From assembly GCA_023375675.1 (NCBI GenBank), contig JALQBC010000019.1:558001-622000 (forward strand): DNA of 64,000 bases, written 5' to 3'. Of the stretch, positions 53,761-63,734 are shown in pieces (the stretch's first letter is position 1; each line of letters starts with the position of its first letter). The notes below the pieces were generated by a model. The model searched no databases. It saw only the letters and a list, made by a program, of their open reading frames with translations, and was not told where the DNA came from. The stretch comes from Cytospora piceicola. Taxonomy: Eukaryota; Ascomycota; Sordariomycetes; Diaporthales; Cytosporaceae. The position numbers were made by a program, and so were the translations under genes.

Positions 53761-55871
53761 GGACTCGGGCCAAGTTTCCTCGACGGCGCATTTTGTGCTG
53801 TCTTTTTTTCTCCACTGCCTTCTTGGTAGTTGAGACCAGGCTGTGAGGGCTCTGCGTCCTTGACTGAGCCTGGTGCCCGGCCAATTCCCCTTCTCATTTC
53901 CTCTTCGGGGGTATGGGAAAGACGATGGTTTAACGAATTTCCTTTCTCGTTTCGGGATGGACCCACCATCCACAGGAAATATTCAAGGAAAACATTTTGG
54001 ACATGATACCAACCAACTAGACCCCAAAGGGGATCTACAATGGGCGTCAATCGGGGTGGCGATGGAAACTCATCATTTGCATGTGGTTCAATGTTCGGAC
54101 ACATTTTTCTATTCTTCACCACAAGGTCCTGATTTCACTCATTTGAGACACCCCAGCGATCCTTGTTTACTTATGAGCCCACGTCCCTGCAAAACTTTAC
54201 GCTGAGACGGGGGATTTCACGACGATATGCTTGCATAGACATTAGCTTCTGTTGTATATACCCTTGGCGAATTTATTTTCCCCTCCGATGGAATTGAGAC
54301 TTGGTGATCAACATAACAGTGCAATACAATAGTGAACAAAAACTTCGTGATTAAATACTATGTGATGAAAAGGGATCGGCAGATTGACCTGAGAAATCCG
54401 GGGGATCTCGAAAATGATCGGCCTCAACACTGATCGGATCGGGCACGTGCTCACACAAACATGAAGGTGGACCGTGACATGTTGATGTCCGGGGTCTTTC
54501 CCACAAAACCAGCTGTGTCTCTTGTCTAATGTAAACTCCTGCACTGTATCTTCGAAGTCGGAAATATAGCTTGTACGAGACTGCCCACCTCAGTCTCCAA
54601 CATTCCGTCGCGATGAGGCACAGGCTTGGCTGACCCCAGGACCCAACCATGCCTGGACTGATGAGTGGAAGACAGTGGTAAGGCAGTCGGGGAGAGGGGG
54701 GGGGGGCGGTATTGTTCATATAACTTGGATCAAACGGGTTGAGGAGACTGGAAGGGAGGTACAAAGAGAGATTTTAAAGCAGAGCTCCTATGAGATCTGC
54801 TATACAGTGCTACGTAGGATCCACAGAACTTGATGGTCTTGAAGGCCTATGGCTTTTTCGAATACTAAGTTATTAGACGTTGAGCGCATCCGTTGACGAA
54901 AGGCCCCAAGAATATAGAAGTACTAGCAGATATTTGCTGCAACCGCCCTCCTACCCATATCGCCATGGTACTCAACATTCCCTCTACCTTCCTTGGTCAA
55001 CCGGCCAGACGTATAGATTGATGACTGTGATATGGGTTACGAGCAGTACCCGGGTCTGGTAGGAATGGGGCCAGCATATCTTACGACTTCTCGGTGAGCG
55101 AGGCATCTGTAAGATACTCTTAGTTTGTCAGTGGAGGGAGGCACTGCTTTTCTCATTTGTTGCGGGAAGCTCTGAGTTCAGACAATGTCACAATGACGAA
55201 CAAACAAAGAATACGGCACATACGAAAGCACAACGCAGGCAGGTTGACAATCAATAAGAATTTCACCGAACAGCGCTAGCTCGGGCTGGTAAGCAAGCAA
55301 TTCAATATAGAGGGAAGCAATAAAATGTAACGTCAGAGCCCCTGCCCAACCCAGAGAGTGGCCACTCATCCTTTTTTCCTTCCTGCCAGACACAACAAAC
55401 ACGGCTCCCCTAGCCAGCAGCTTGAAAAGCCTCGCGCGTGAACTCCGTTATAAGAGAGGCAGCTGCCTAACAGCTGCCGAATGAACCGCTGAAACCGCGC
55501 AGTATAACTACAATCGTACTCATACAGTTTTCCCATCTCCGTGGACTTGCTTTCTCGTAACGCCACTCGAAAGGGACTCTTGGTCCCTGAGCCCTGTCAA
55601 AGCCTCGGTGGCTGTGATAACGAGCACCGACCGTAAACCCTCAAAACTCCGGGGATGCGTGAGGAGCGGGCAGATAGCCACCTAGTTCCGATCCCGATCC
55701 CGATCCAGAGGAGGTTGATAGTGGTGTTATGGCAGAGCCAAAGGTTACCACGGTAGGCATTGGTAGCATACCCAACGCCGTGTTAAAAGACGCTTCATGT
55801 CCCGTGGTTGACGTTGCCACAGAGGATCTGGAAGCCACCATCCGCCCACTCTTTGATCCATCGGGCTTCGC
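53761..55871. other. 2.1-kb intergenic, nothing recognised
   Basis: Frames up to 137 codons on the minus strand have no domain or splice support. An 11-G run is at 54696-54706. Confidence 0.5.
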
Positions 55872-56675
55872 CTAAAGGTCCATGGGAGGGTGGTTGTGAG
55901 GTGGGCTTCCGTTGGGGTGGTATCGCACCTCGAAGATGTTAGTGCCCTGGCCCGTCTCTCCCAAGATGAAACCGAACTGGCACCCCGTCTTCTTGCTGGT
56001 CCTCTTGCGGTAGGGCTTCCGCAGCTGGCCGCTCTTGGTCCTGATGAGAGTCTCGCCGTTCTCATCCATCATCTTGTATCGGGCCTCGCCGCCAAGCGCA
56101 CAGCGGATGGCGACCCTCACGCGCTCACCAGGCTTCTGGGTCGAGCGCAGCGTGGCGCACTTGTACCCGTGCTCCTTAGCCCACAGGTTAATGTTGTCCA
56201 GCAGGCCCTCGAGAGGCTTCTTGGCGCCAAAGTTGGGACGGAACTGCATGCCCAGGGGTGGGTAGGCCATGTCAGGCGGGTCGCGCTCCTCGTCGTCCTC
56301 TTCCTCGTCCTCATCCTCGACCTCGCCGTCAGGGTTGACGCCATTGTCGATAGCCAGCTGCAGGCGCTCCTCGGTAAAGGAGACCTGGTTCTGGAGAACC
56401 TGTTCGCGCTGGACATATCTGTCGTTGAGCTCCTCCTGGCGGTTCATCATGAGCTGGGTGAGGTCCAGCAGCTTCTGGACACTCTCCTCGAGACGCTGGA
56501 AGCGCCGGCCATCGACGACAACCTGCCGGTCTGCATTAGGTGGGCGACCGGGGCCGTGGTGATGAGGTGTGCCGGTGGGGGTGGACTGCTGCTGCTGAAG
56601 ACCAGGGGTCTGCTGCATGGCATTGGCAGCAGCAGCAACCTGTTGCTGGTGGAGATGGGTGAGGGCGGGATCCAT
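55872..56675 (-). CDS. FAR1/WRKY-GCM1-like zinc-finger DNA-binding protein
   Basis: Start ATG 56675 (MDPALTHLHQQQVAAAANAM). The open frame continues to 56888, but its first codon there is TTG, so the extension lacks an ATG. The protein has 267 residues: a Gln/His/Pro-rich head, a coiled coil (FQRLEESVQKLLDLTQLMMN, then RQEELNDRYVQREQVLQNQV), an acidic run, then a basic Cys/His domain. In that domain are WAKEHGYKCATLRSTQK, RVAIRCALGGEARYKM, RKPYRKRTSKKTGCQFGFIL and FEVRYHPNGSPPHNHPP. The C...C...C...HNH spacing resembles the FAR1/WRKY-GCM1 zinc-binding domain found in MULE transposases and domesticated transcription factors. No transposase catalytic domain follows; the protein stops just after HNHPPMDL. 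A domesticated DNA-binding regulator is inferred; target unknown. Confidence 0.7.
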   Translation of the reverse strand: MDPALTHLHQQQVAAAANAMQQTPGLQQQQSTPTGTPHHHGPGRPPNADRQVVVDGRRFQRLEESVQKLLDLTQLMMNRQEELNDRYVQREQVLQNQVSFTEERLQLAIDNGVNPDGEVEDEDEEEDDEERDPPDMAYPPLGMQFRPNFGAKKPLEGLLDNINLWAKEHGYKCATLRSTQKPGERVRVAIRCALGGEARYKMMDENGETLIRTKSGQLRKPYRKRTSKKTGCQFGFILGETGQGTNIFEVRYHPNGSPPHNHPPMDL

Positions 56676-57456
56676 GCCGGGCCAGTACGGGGCAGGATCG
56701 TGTGAAGGAGACTCCAGTTTTATGTTGATAACAAGAAGACCTGGGAAATCGAAGACTTGGGGATGTATATTGCCCTTGTTGGCGACGGCAAGGGCCGACG
56801 GGGTGTTGGAGGTGGATCTAGAGATGAATGTAACGAGGGCTTCTCTCTTTTTCAATTCAAGGTCGTCGATGATGAACAAAGGGGCCAATTGTTGTTGAGC
56901 CGGAGCTCAATTGACTCGGTCTGTTGTGGCATGTTAGAAAGGTGGCATGACATGACTTTTGTGTTGGTGTGTTATTTTGAGTTGCACACATGCGACTGCA
57001 AGCAAGTTTCATGGAGTTCTTTTCATGGTTGAATTATTTTTAAATTCCTTACAATCGAGTTGTGAAGTGGTGATGAGAAGAGGATATGGATGCAATACGA
57101 TGTAATGCGACGCGAGGTGATTGCACATACAGACAGGCAGATATACACATACACACCCTGTGAATGAAAGGACGCGTCTCTTTTTTGGGTGGGATTGCCC
57201 GTTTGGCCGCCGTGTGAGAATGCGATCCCAGACTCCAGTGCGAGTAGCAGTTGAAAGATGTGGGTGATTTTGTGGTGGGTTTTGTGGTGGTTGGAAGTGA
57301 GGTCAAAATTCTGCGCACAGGGAGGAAAGAGGGAAAAGAGGCGGCGGCGTGTGCAGGTACGGCATTGCAATTTACGCGGGGTGGTGGAGTTTGTCATATA
57401 GCCGAGTGCGCGAATTTGGAGCCAGCGCTAAGTGTCACTACCTACCTAGGTACTAA

Positions 57457-57476
57457 GTACCTACTTAAGTAGGTAC
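57457..57476. repeat. 20-bp perfect palindrome
   Basis: GTACCTACTT followed by its exact reverse complement AAGTAGGTAC, within a longer run of ACCTACCTAGGTAC motifs. Confidence 0.9.
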
Positions 57477-57561
57477 CCTGGCATTTCCGGTTGAACACTG
57501 GTGGTGTGAGGGTTAGGATCCCTCTCTAGGCCTCGCCTCTAGGCCCCCCCTGACACTAAAT

Positions 57562-57577
57562 ACCTACCTAGGTAGGT
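57562..57577. repeat. 16-bp perfect palindrome
   Basis: ACCTACCTAGGTAGGT, about 160 bases from the stop of the coiled-coil gene. Confidence 0.9.
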
Positions 57578-57734
57578 GGGTGGCTAACTGGGGAGATGTG
57601 ATGGGGCGGGAGAAAGAGAAGAGAGGGTGGTTTTACAGCCTTCTCTCAGAAGGCACGCTCTGCATTGCATTGAATTATCATGGATATCTAGGAAGAACAA
57701 CGGACCCCGACCTGACCAAAACCCTTCCTTTTCT

Positions 57735-58829
57735 TCAGATTTCAAACATCTCCCCAATCCCCTCCCCACCACCACTTCTTCCGTCAACCAGATCCAACCT
57801 CCAACCCTCCCAGTTCTTCAACCCCCTCTTGACCTCCTTGATCCTCTCGATCCTCGCCCTAGCAGCCTCCTCCTGCGCCTTCCGGAATGCCTCCTCATCA
57901 AACTCCACATCGTCGTCTAAGAAACTTTCATCGTCACCATCATGATGCTCCCCACTTCCACCACCGGTGAGAGCGTTGAGTCCACTCGTAAAGAAGTCGC
58001 CAAAACCGCCCTGCTTGCGTGACGCCGATGGCGACGAGGGCCCTCCCAGCGGAACGTTGGTAAACTGCCCGCCGGCGTCGTCCATGGGATCCTGCATATC
58101 CCTCCTCTTCTCGTGCCATATGCCCCGGCGCAGGTCCGTATTCTCCGCCTCGAGCTCCCGCACCCGGGCCTCCAGCTTCTGGCGCTCCTCGTCCTCCAGC
58201 TCGTCCAGGTGGTCATTGTCCGTGCCGCCGCCGTCCTGGGCCTCTTTCTTGCTCAGCCGTAGAATGTCCGCCTCTGCCTTCTGGACCTTGTCCTTGAGGT
58301 CGACGTTCTCGTTCTTGAGATCGGCCATGTCTTTCTGTAGGCGGCTTATGTGTGACTCGTCTTCCTTGTGGAGTACCTCGAGCGACACGACCTTCTTCTC
58401 CAGCGCGTCGGCCATCATCTGTGCTTCGTCCCTGGAAGCTGTCACGTCCGCGAGTTCCTTCTCCAGCTCCGCAAGCCTCGCCTCGAGCTCTGCGGTGGAT
58501 TCTGAAGCCGCCCCTGTGTCTTCGGCGTGTGTGGTGGACTCAGTGTCGGTGGGCGCAAAGGGGCTGGCCGTCGTGGCGGGCTCGGCCCCGGCTGGAGTGG
58601 ATGGTTCGACCTCGGTTGGGGTGTCTTCTTCTTCTGCCTCTACTTCTGCCTCTGCTTCTGCATCCTTTGGCTTCTCCTCTGCGGGCTCGGCAGCTGTCTC
58701 CTCTTCCTTCGCAGCTGATGCAGCCTTTTCTTTCTTTGATTTTGCCTTGCCTGCCTTCTTCTTCTTTAGCTCTTCCGCCTTCTTGAGCGCCGCGGCGCGC
58801 ATCTCTGCTTTGCTCTGGGCGTCGGCCAT
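57735..58829 (-). CDS. Conserved fungal coiled-coil protein, unknown function
   Basis: Start ATG 58829 (MADAQSKAEMRAAALKKAEE); the longer frame to 58934 runs through the minisatellite leader and is unlikely. The protein has 364 residues in one exon. The head is Lys/Ala-rich, then Glu-rich (EEKPKDAEAEAEVEAEEED), then Thr/Pro-rich. Residues about 125-240 are a continuous heptad coiled coil (ELEARLAELEKELADVTASR, HISRLQKDMADLKNENVDLK, DEERQKLEARVRELEAENTD). The C-terminal part has RKQGGFGDFFTSGLNALTGG and EEAFRKAQEEAARARIERIK, ending GGGEGIGEMFEI. Similar fungal proteins are often annotated as M-protein-repeat or myosin-like. A structural or scaffold role is guessed. No membrane segment or signal. 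Confidence 0.75.
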   Translation of the reverse strand: MADAQSKAEMRAAALKKAEELKKKKAGKAKSKKEKAASAAKEEETAAEPAEEKPKDAEAEAEVEAEEEDTPTEVEPSTPAGAEPATTASPFAPTDTESTTHAEDTGAASESTAELEARLAELEKELADVTASRDEAQMMADALEKKVVSLEVLHKEDESHISRLQKDMADLKNENVDLKDKVQKAEADILRLSKKEAQDGGGTDNDHLDELEDEERQKLEARVRELEAENTDLRRGIWHEKRRDMQDPMDDAGGQFTNVPLGGPSSPSASRKQGGFGDFFTSGLNALTGGGSGEHHDGDDESFLDDDVEFDEEAFRKAQEEAARARIERIKEVKRGLKNWEGWRLDLVDGRSGGGEGIGEMFEI

Positions 58830-58850
58830 GGCTGATTGCAGTGCTCTGTG

Positions 58851-58880
58851 TTGTGCTGTGTTGTGCTGTGTTGTGCTGTG
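58851..58880. repeat. 10-bp minisatellite (three perfect copies)
   Basis: TTGTGCTGTG three times in tandem, with degenerate copies on both sides, 22 bases upstream of the coiled-coil gene's ATG and so probably in its 5' UTR. Confidence 0.9.
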
Positions 58881-59208
58881 CAGTGTAGTGCAGTGCCGTA
58901 ATTGGATGTCGTGTTGATCAGGCTGCGATGTCAAACGGACTGCAGATGTAGAGGTTCAGATAGTTCACGGAAGGCTGGAACTATGTGTAGACAAATAGGT
59001 GTTAATGGCGTAATGGGGTTGAGGGTGGTGACTGTAGCTGGAAGAGCTCCGATGATAACGCTCAGGGCACATGTGTCCCGTTTCGAGCTCCAAGGCGCTG
59101 GGCGCCAGTGGCGCTGAGCCAAGGGAAGCCAAGGGACAAGCATCCCTGGAATTCCCCGGAGACGCTCGGACCAGCCACATGCAGGTCCCCCAGCTGCCCA
59201 GAACCTAA

Positions 59209-59220
59209 CTAGGTACCTAG
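59209..59220. repeat. 12-bp perfect palindrome CTAGGTACCTAG
   Basis: Perfect copy of the dispersed TAGGTACCTA motif in the divergent promoter region, followed by GTAC. Confidence 0.85.
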
Positions 59221-60056
59221 GTACATTGTACCGCCGGGCAGAATCACCACACGGCGGTTTATCTCGGTTAGAAACGGGAAATGGCTTGTTCGGTGATGCT
59301 GTCAGTGAAGCTCCAAATGGTGACACCGACGAAATACACATCACCAAAAAAAGAGATAAGCGAAAACTTGCAAGTCACTCCATTACAGCGCGCCCCCCCC
59401 CTTTTTACCTTACCTTTACTTCAGTATGACTTATGATGTATTCCGTAGAGAGAGAAGAGTTTTCCATTGCTGATACACAAATACTAGTTGACAATAACCC
59501 ATCAGCCATCAGCCATCATCCCTCTATCCCTTCATCCCTCATGTGATAGAGTCAATTGCGATTTATGTATAGCTTCCACGATAAGGAGAGGAACAAGAGA
59601 CAATTATCATACCGAAATCCCGAGCGATATCTGTCTAATAGCATCTATATAATCTACCTAGGTGAACCAACCCATCAGCTGCTCCTCAAGCAAAGTACTT
59701 CACCTACTGCACATACCTAAGTACATTCGGTATAAAAGCAAATGTTAACCCCGCGTTTGTGTACTTAACTTGTACTAATATATACTGTCTGTACCTATCG
59801 AACCTCTTCTGGAGCCACCCTCGCACAGCTCTAATCCACCACCACTCGCCCAATTATTCTTTCCTTTCCTTTCCTCTCCTTTTCCTTACCTTACTTGCTA
59901 CTAAACTCCTCCTGAGCAGAGAGATCCTCCGTACCTACCTACCTACCTTTTTCACCCTTCCCGAATTCTTGCCATTACCAAGAAAACACCGAGATCAGAC
60001 CCAACGAGTTCCAAGTCAGTCACGACGCAGGACAAAAGAAGGCAGAGCGAGCAACC

Positions 60057-60872
60057 ATGGCGAGCCTCCCCGCCCAACATCCCCGCCTGGCTCTACACCT
60101 GACAGACCGAGCTCTGACCCCTATAATATCCTCCTCCTCCTCGCAACAACCACAACAACAACAACACCACCCGTCCTACCGCCCAAAACGACCAACCTTC
60201 TCAACCTCACCACCACCCGACGACGACTCCCCATCAACGCCCTCCTCCTCAACACCATCCTCCCCCTCCTCCCCGTGCACGACGCCGCCGCAGGCCGAGG
60301 AGGCCCTCTCCAGCCTCTCGAGCACCGCCCTCTCCGCCTATGACGCCGCCAAGCGGCTGGACAAGGGGGCACCCCTGCGCACCATGGTCGAGTACCCCGA
60401 CGGCGGGCTCGTCGTGCTGCACAGCTACATGTGCCCCATGTCCCTGGCCCTCGGCGCCCCAGGCCGCAACGCCAGCTCCGCGAGCCTCCACACCACCGCC
60501 GGCGGCGCACATCACCACCACCGCTACCACGAGGGGCTGGCGGCGGGGTACGAGTCGGCGGCGGCAAGCACCGTCAACGGCGGCGACGGCGCCTCGGCCC
60601 TGGGGCTGGCGGGCCAGCCGGCCCCCGGGATCGGCAGGCCGAGGACGCCTACCGCCGCCAGGCCGCTGTCCTCTGCCATGATGGACCCGGCCACGGACTC
60701 GGACGTGGAGGGCGAGGAGAGCCCCAACGCGCCGCCCATGCTCATCAGCACCGTTGTTGCGCCGCGCGCTGAGGATCTGAGGGAGGCGAGGCGCGCGGCC
60801 GGGAGGCTGGAGAGGATAGCGAGGGTCTTCCAGGCAGAGTGGGTTGTTGAAGGTGGTGGTGGTGGTGCATGA
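60057..60872 (+). CDS. Conserved ascomycete protein, unknown function
   Basis: A single exon of 271 residues; ATG 60057 has a good context (AACCATGGCG). The head is Ser/Gln/Pro-rich and low in complexity. The recognisable core is ALSAYDAAKRLDKGAPLRTM, then VEYPDGGLVVLHSYMCP, a conserved block shared by uncharacterised ascomycete proteins. A Gly/Ala/His-rich, strongly GC-biased middle follows. The C-terminal helix (EDLREARRAAGRLERIARVF, then QAEW) is also typical. No signal peptide or membrane helix. Function unknown. The GC-rich composition keeps several frames open on both strands here, so neighbouring long frames are shadows. Confidence 0.7.
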   Translation: MASLPAQHPRLALHLTDRALTPIISSSSSQQPQQQQHHPSYRPKRPTFSTSPPPDDDSPSTPSSSTPSSPSSPCTTPPQAEEALSSLSSTALSAYDAAKRLDKGAPLRTMVEYPDGGLVVLHSYMCPMSLALGAPGRNASSASLHTTAGGAHHHHRYHEGLAAGYESAAASTVNGGDGASALGLAGQPAPGIGRPRTPTAARPLSSAMMDPATDSDVEGEESPNAPPMLISTVVAPRAEDLREARRAAGRLERIARVFQAEWVVEGGGGGA

Positions 60873-61455
60873 TGCAATGGATGGATAATGAAACGATTCC
60901 CAAAACAATCATGGCGGATCGGATCGGATGCGTTATAGCATTTGTGGGTTGTTTTTTATACAGAGGTCATGGATCACGGCACATGACATAACACTGATCG
61001 GGTACAACGGCATTATTCCCTGCAAGAAAGATAGAGAGAAAGAATCGGGGTATGTAGGCGAAGGGGATACGCGACACAAAGGGGGCGGTACGGTTCGGAG
61101 GATTATCGAAAATGGGATGCTCGAAGGAGCGGCTAGGACGGCGCATCTACAACATGGCCGCCGAGGGGATCGACGACCTGTCCGGGCCGAGTTACCGGCC
61201 GACCGTTGCAGATCAATGCCCGAACAAAAGCGATGTATACATGATACCGTGACAATATGCACACATATAATTAGCTTTAACCGTGGGAACACTTGCATTC
61301 AGGGCAGCATAGCATATAGGCAGCATGAGTTGAACATAATATCATCGATTGTGGTGTATAAAAATCTGCAAAAAAGAAACCCAGATCGAAGAGTCTCAAT
61401 CTAAAATAAACCCTCCGTAAACCATCATATCTCGCTTTTTACTCCACTCCAACCT
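60873..61455. other. Intergenic between convergent genes
   Basis: 3' UTRs of the unknown gene and of transketolase, which converge. No other feature recognised. Confidence 0.55.
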
Positions 61456-63734
61456 CTAGATGAGCTGCTTGAAAGCCCGGTTCAGGGGGCTGCGGATGTT
61501 GGGCACATCCTTCCAGAAGTCGACGGTCTGCTGTGCGCGCTTGGCGACACCCTCGGGGGTGAACTCGAACTTCTTGTAGACGTCCAGGTACGCTCCGGAG
61601 GCACCGAAGCGGTTCAGGCCGAACTGCTCGTGCGTGTAGCGCTCCCAGCCCATGGTGGACATGACCTCGACGGACATGGAGGGGATTCCGTCAGGCAGGA
61701 CTGACAGGCGGTAGTCCTGGGGCTGAGCGTCAAAGACCTCGAAGCAGGGGATAGAGACAACACGGGCCTTGATGCCCTTCTTCTCCAGCTCCTTGACGGC
61801 GTCGATGCAGATGCACACCTCGGAACCGGTGGAGACCAGGGTGACGTCGGCCTTCTCGACGTCGTGAAGGACGTAACCACCCTTGGAGGCCCTCTCGATG
61901 GTGGAGTTCTCGAGTTGGGGCAGGTTCTGTCGGGACAGGGCCATGATAGAGGGAGTGTGCTTGGAGGTCAGGGCAACGTAGTAGGCAGCGCTGGTCTCGT
62001 TGCCGTCGGCAGGACGCCACACCATGCAGTTGGGGAGAGCACGGAAGTGGGCCAGGGTCTCGATAGGCTGGTGGGTAGGACCGTCCTCACCAAGACCGAT
62101 AGAGTCGTGGGTGGCGACCCAGATAACACGGTGCTGGGACAGAGCGGACAGACGGACGGCACCGGCGGCGTAGGAAACGAAGTTCAGGAAAGTACCACCG
62201 TAAGGCAGGACGGTGCCGTAGGCAGCCAGACCGTTCATGATGGCGCCCATACCGTGCTCACGGACACCGTAGCGGATGTAACGTCCACTGTAGTCGCCGA
62301 GACCAGTGGCAGGGGGCTGGAAGTCAACAGCTTCCTTCCACCTTGTCAGGTTGGAGCCAGTCAGATCTGCGGAACCACCCAGCAGCTCGGGGATGACGCT
62401 GTGGATCTTCTGGAGAACGATCTCGGACAGCTTTCGGGAGGCAACAGCGGAGTCCTCAGGGGTGTAAACGGGCAGGGACTTCTCCCATCCCTCGGGCAGC
62501 TCGTCGCGGAGACGGCGGCTGAGGTCCTCGTACTCAGCCTTGTGCTTCTCGCCGTAGCTAGCGAAGAGCTTGTTCCACTCCTGCTCGGCGGCGGCGCCGG
62601 AAGTAGCGGCGGCCTTGCAGTGGTCGTAAACCTCCTGGGGAACAGCGAAGCTCTCCTCGGGGTTGAAGCCCCACTTCTCCTTGAGCTGCTTGATATCATC
62701 AGCCTTCAGGGGGGAACCGTGGACACCGTGGGTGCCCTGGTTCTTAGAGCCGAAACCAATGATGGTCCTCAGCTTGATAAGGGTAGGCTTGTCGGTGGTG
62801 GCCTTGGCCTCCTTGAGGGCGGCCTCGATGCCAGCCAGGTCGTTGTCACCGTCAGCGACCTCAAGAACCTGCCAGCCGTACGCCTCGTATCGCTTCTTGA
62901 CGTCCTCGGTGAAGGCCTGGTTGGTGTCACCGTCGATGGAGATATGGTTGTCATCCCAGATGGCAATCAGGTTGCCGAGCTGCAGGTGACCAGCGAGGGA
63001 AGAGGCCTCGGAGGAGACACCCTCCATCAAGCAGCCGTCGCCGAGGAAGCAGTATGTGTAGTTGTTGACGAGGTCAAAGCCGGGCTTGTTGAAGACAGCG
63101 GCAGTGTGGGCCTGGCCCATGGCGAGACCGACAGCATTGCAGATACCCTGGCCAAGAGGACCAGTGGTGACCTCAATACCGGGGGTGTCGTGGCACTCAG
63201 GGTGGCCGGGGGTGATGCTGTCGACGGACTAGAAGCGCCAGTCAGTCAATGGGTCATGGGAGCCCTGGTGAGTGGGGAGCAAACTTACACGGAAGGCCTT
63301 CAGGTCGTCAATGGACAGGGCGTATCCGTAGAGGTGGAGCAGAGCATACTGGAGCATGCATCCGTGTCCGTTGCTGTTAAGGTGGAGTTAGCAATAGTGA
63401 CCAACAGCAACAGTTATGCAGCAGAGATGGCCAACTCACGAGAGAACGAAGCGGTCACGGTTCAACCACTTGGGGTTCTTGGGGTTGAACTGCATGAACT
63501 TGTTGAAAAGAACGTGGGCAACAGGTGCCATGCCCCTATAGGTTGAGAAAAATGAAGTCAGTCAACGGCCCAACAAATCAAATTGGCGTCTTCGCGCCTT
63601 CTTTCCATAGTCCCATGTTTGCGCGTATCGCGAAAGCCGCGCAGAACGGTCCTGGAGGGAAGAAAATGGATTGGTAGAGGAACGTACATAGGGGCACCGG
63701 GGTGACCGGAGTTGGCATGGGCGGTCGCATCAGC
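61456..63734 (-). CDS. TKL1: Transketolase (5' end beyond the window)
   Basis: Exons in the window: 63734-63688, 63535-63440, 63373-63289 and 63228-61456, giving 666 residues in phase. The first exon(s), expected to encode about 20 residues ending ..NTIRVLA, are not in the remaining 266 bases. Hallmarks are [39 protein letters not shown] and [20 protein letters not shown]. The TPP/metal motif follows as [20 protein letters not shown], with [31 protein letters not shown] with the catalytic Glu and [19 protein letters not shown] complete the set. The enzyme moves two-carbon ketol units between sugar phosphates in the pentose-phosphate pathway (cytosol; TPP, Mg). Codon choice is strongly C-ending, as in highly expressed fungal genes. 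An antisense frame of 560 codons is a by-product of that bias. Confidence 0.95.

Larger units (their letters stand above)
56676..57734. other. Intergenic with palindromic motifs
   Basis: The 5' flank of the zinc-finger gene and the 3' flank of the coiled-coil gene. Two perfect palindromes (57457-57476 and 57562-57577) lie here. No gene recognised. Confidence 0.6.
58830..60056. other. Divergent intergenic region
   Basis: Contains the 10-bp tandem repeat at 58851-58880, the palindrome CTAGGTACCTAG at 59209-59220 and CCTACCTACCTACC at about 59933-59947. The last ~200 bases look like a pyrimidine-rich leader. No gene recognised. Confidence 0.6.

Noticed and set aside
55890..56705. Plus-strand frame of 271 codons opposite the zinc-finger gene
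   Set aside because: Val/Leu-rich antisense translation of a real gene with no independent splice or start support.
57967..58917. Plus-strand Ser-rich frame of 316 codons opposite the coiled-coil gene
   Set aside because: Polyserine and polyphenylalanine are the mirror of Glu/Lys/Ala codons of the coiled coil.
60249..60908. 219-codon minus-strand frame opposite the unknown gene at 60057-60872
   Set aside because: GC-rich shadow; Arg/Gly-rich with no motif, while the plus strand carries the conserved block.
61864..63546. Plus-strand frame of 560 codons antisense to transketolase
   Set aside because: It lies exactly opposite the strongly C-ending codons of transketolase, runs through that gene's introns, and has no domain. 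It is a by-product of codon bias.
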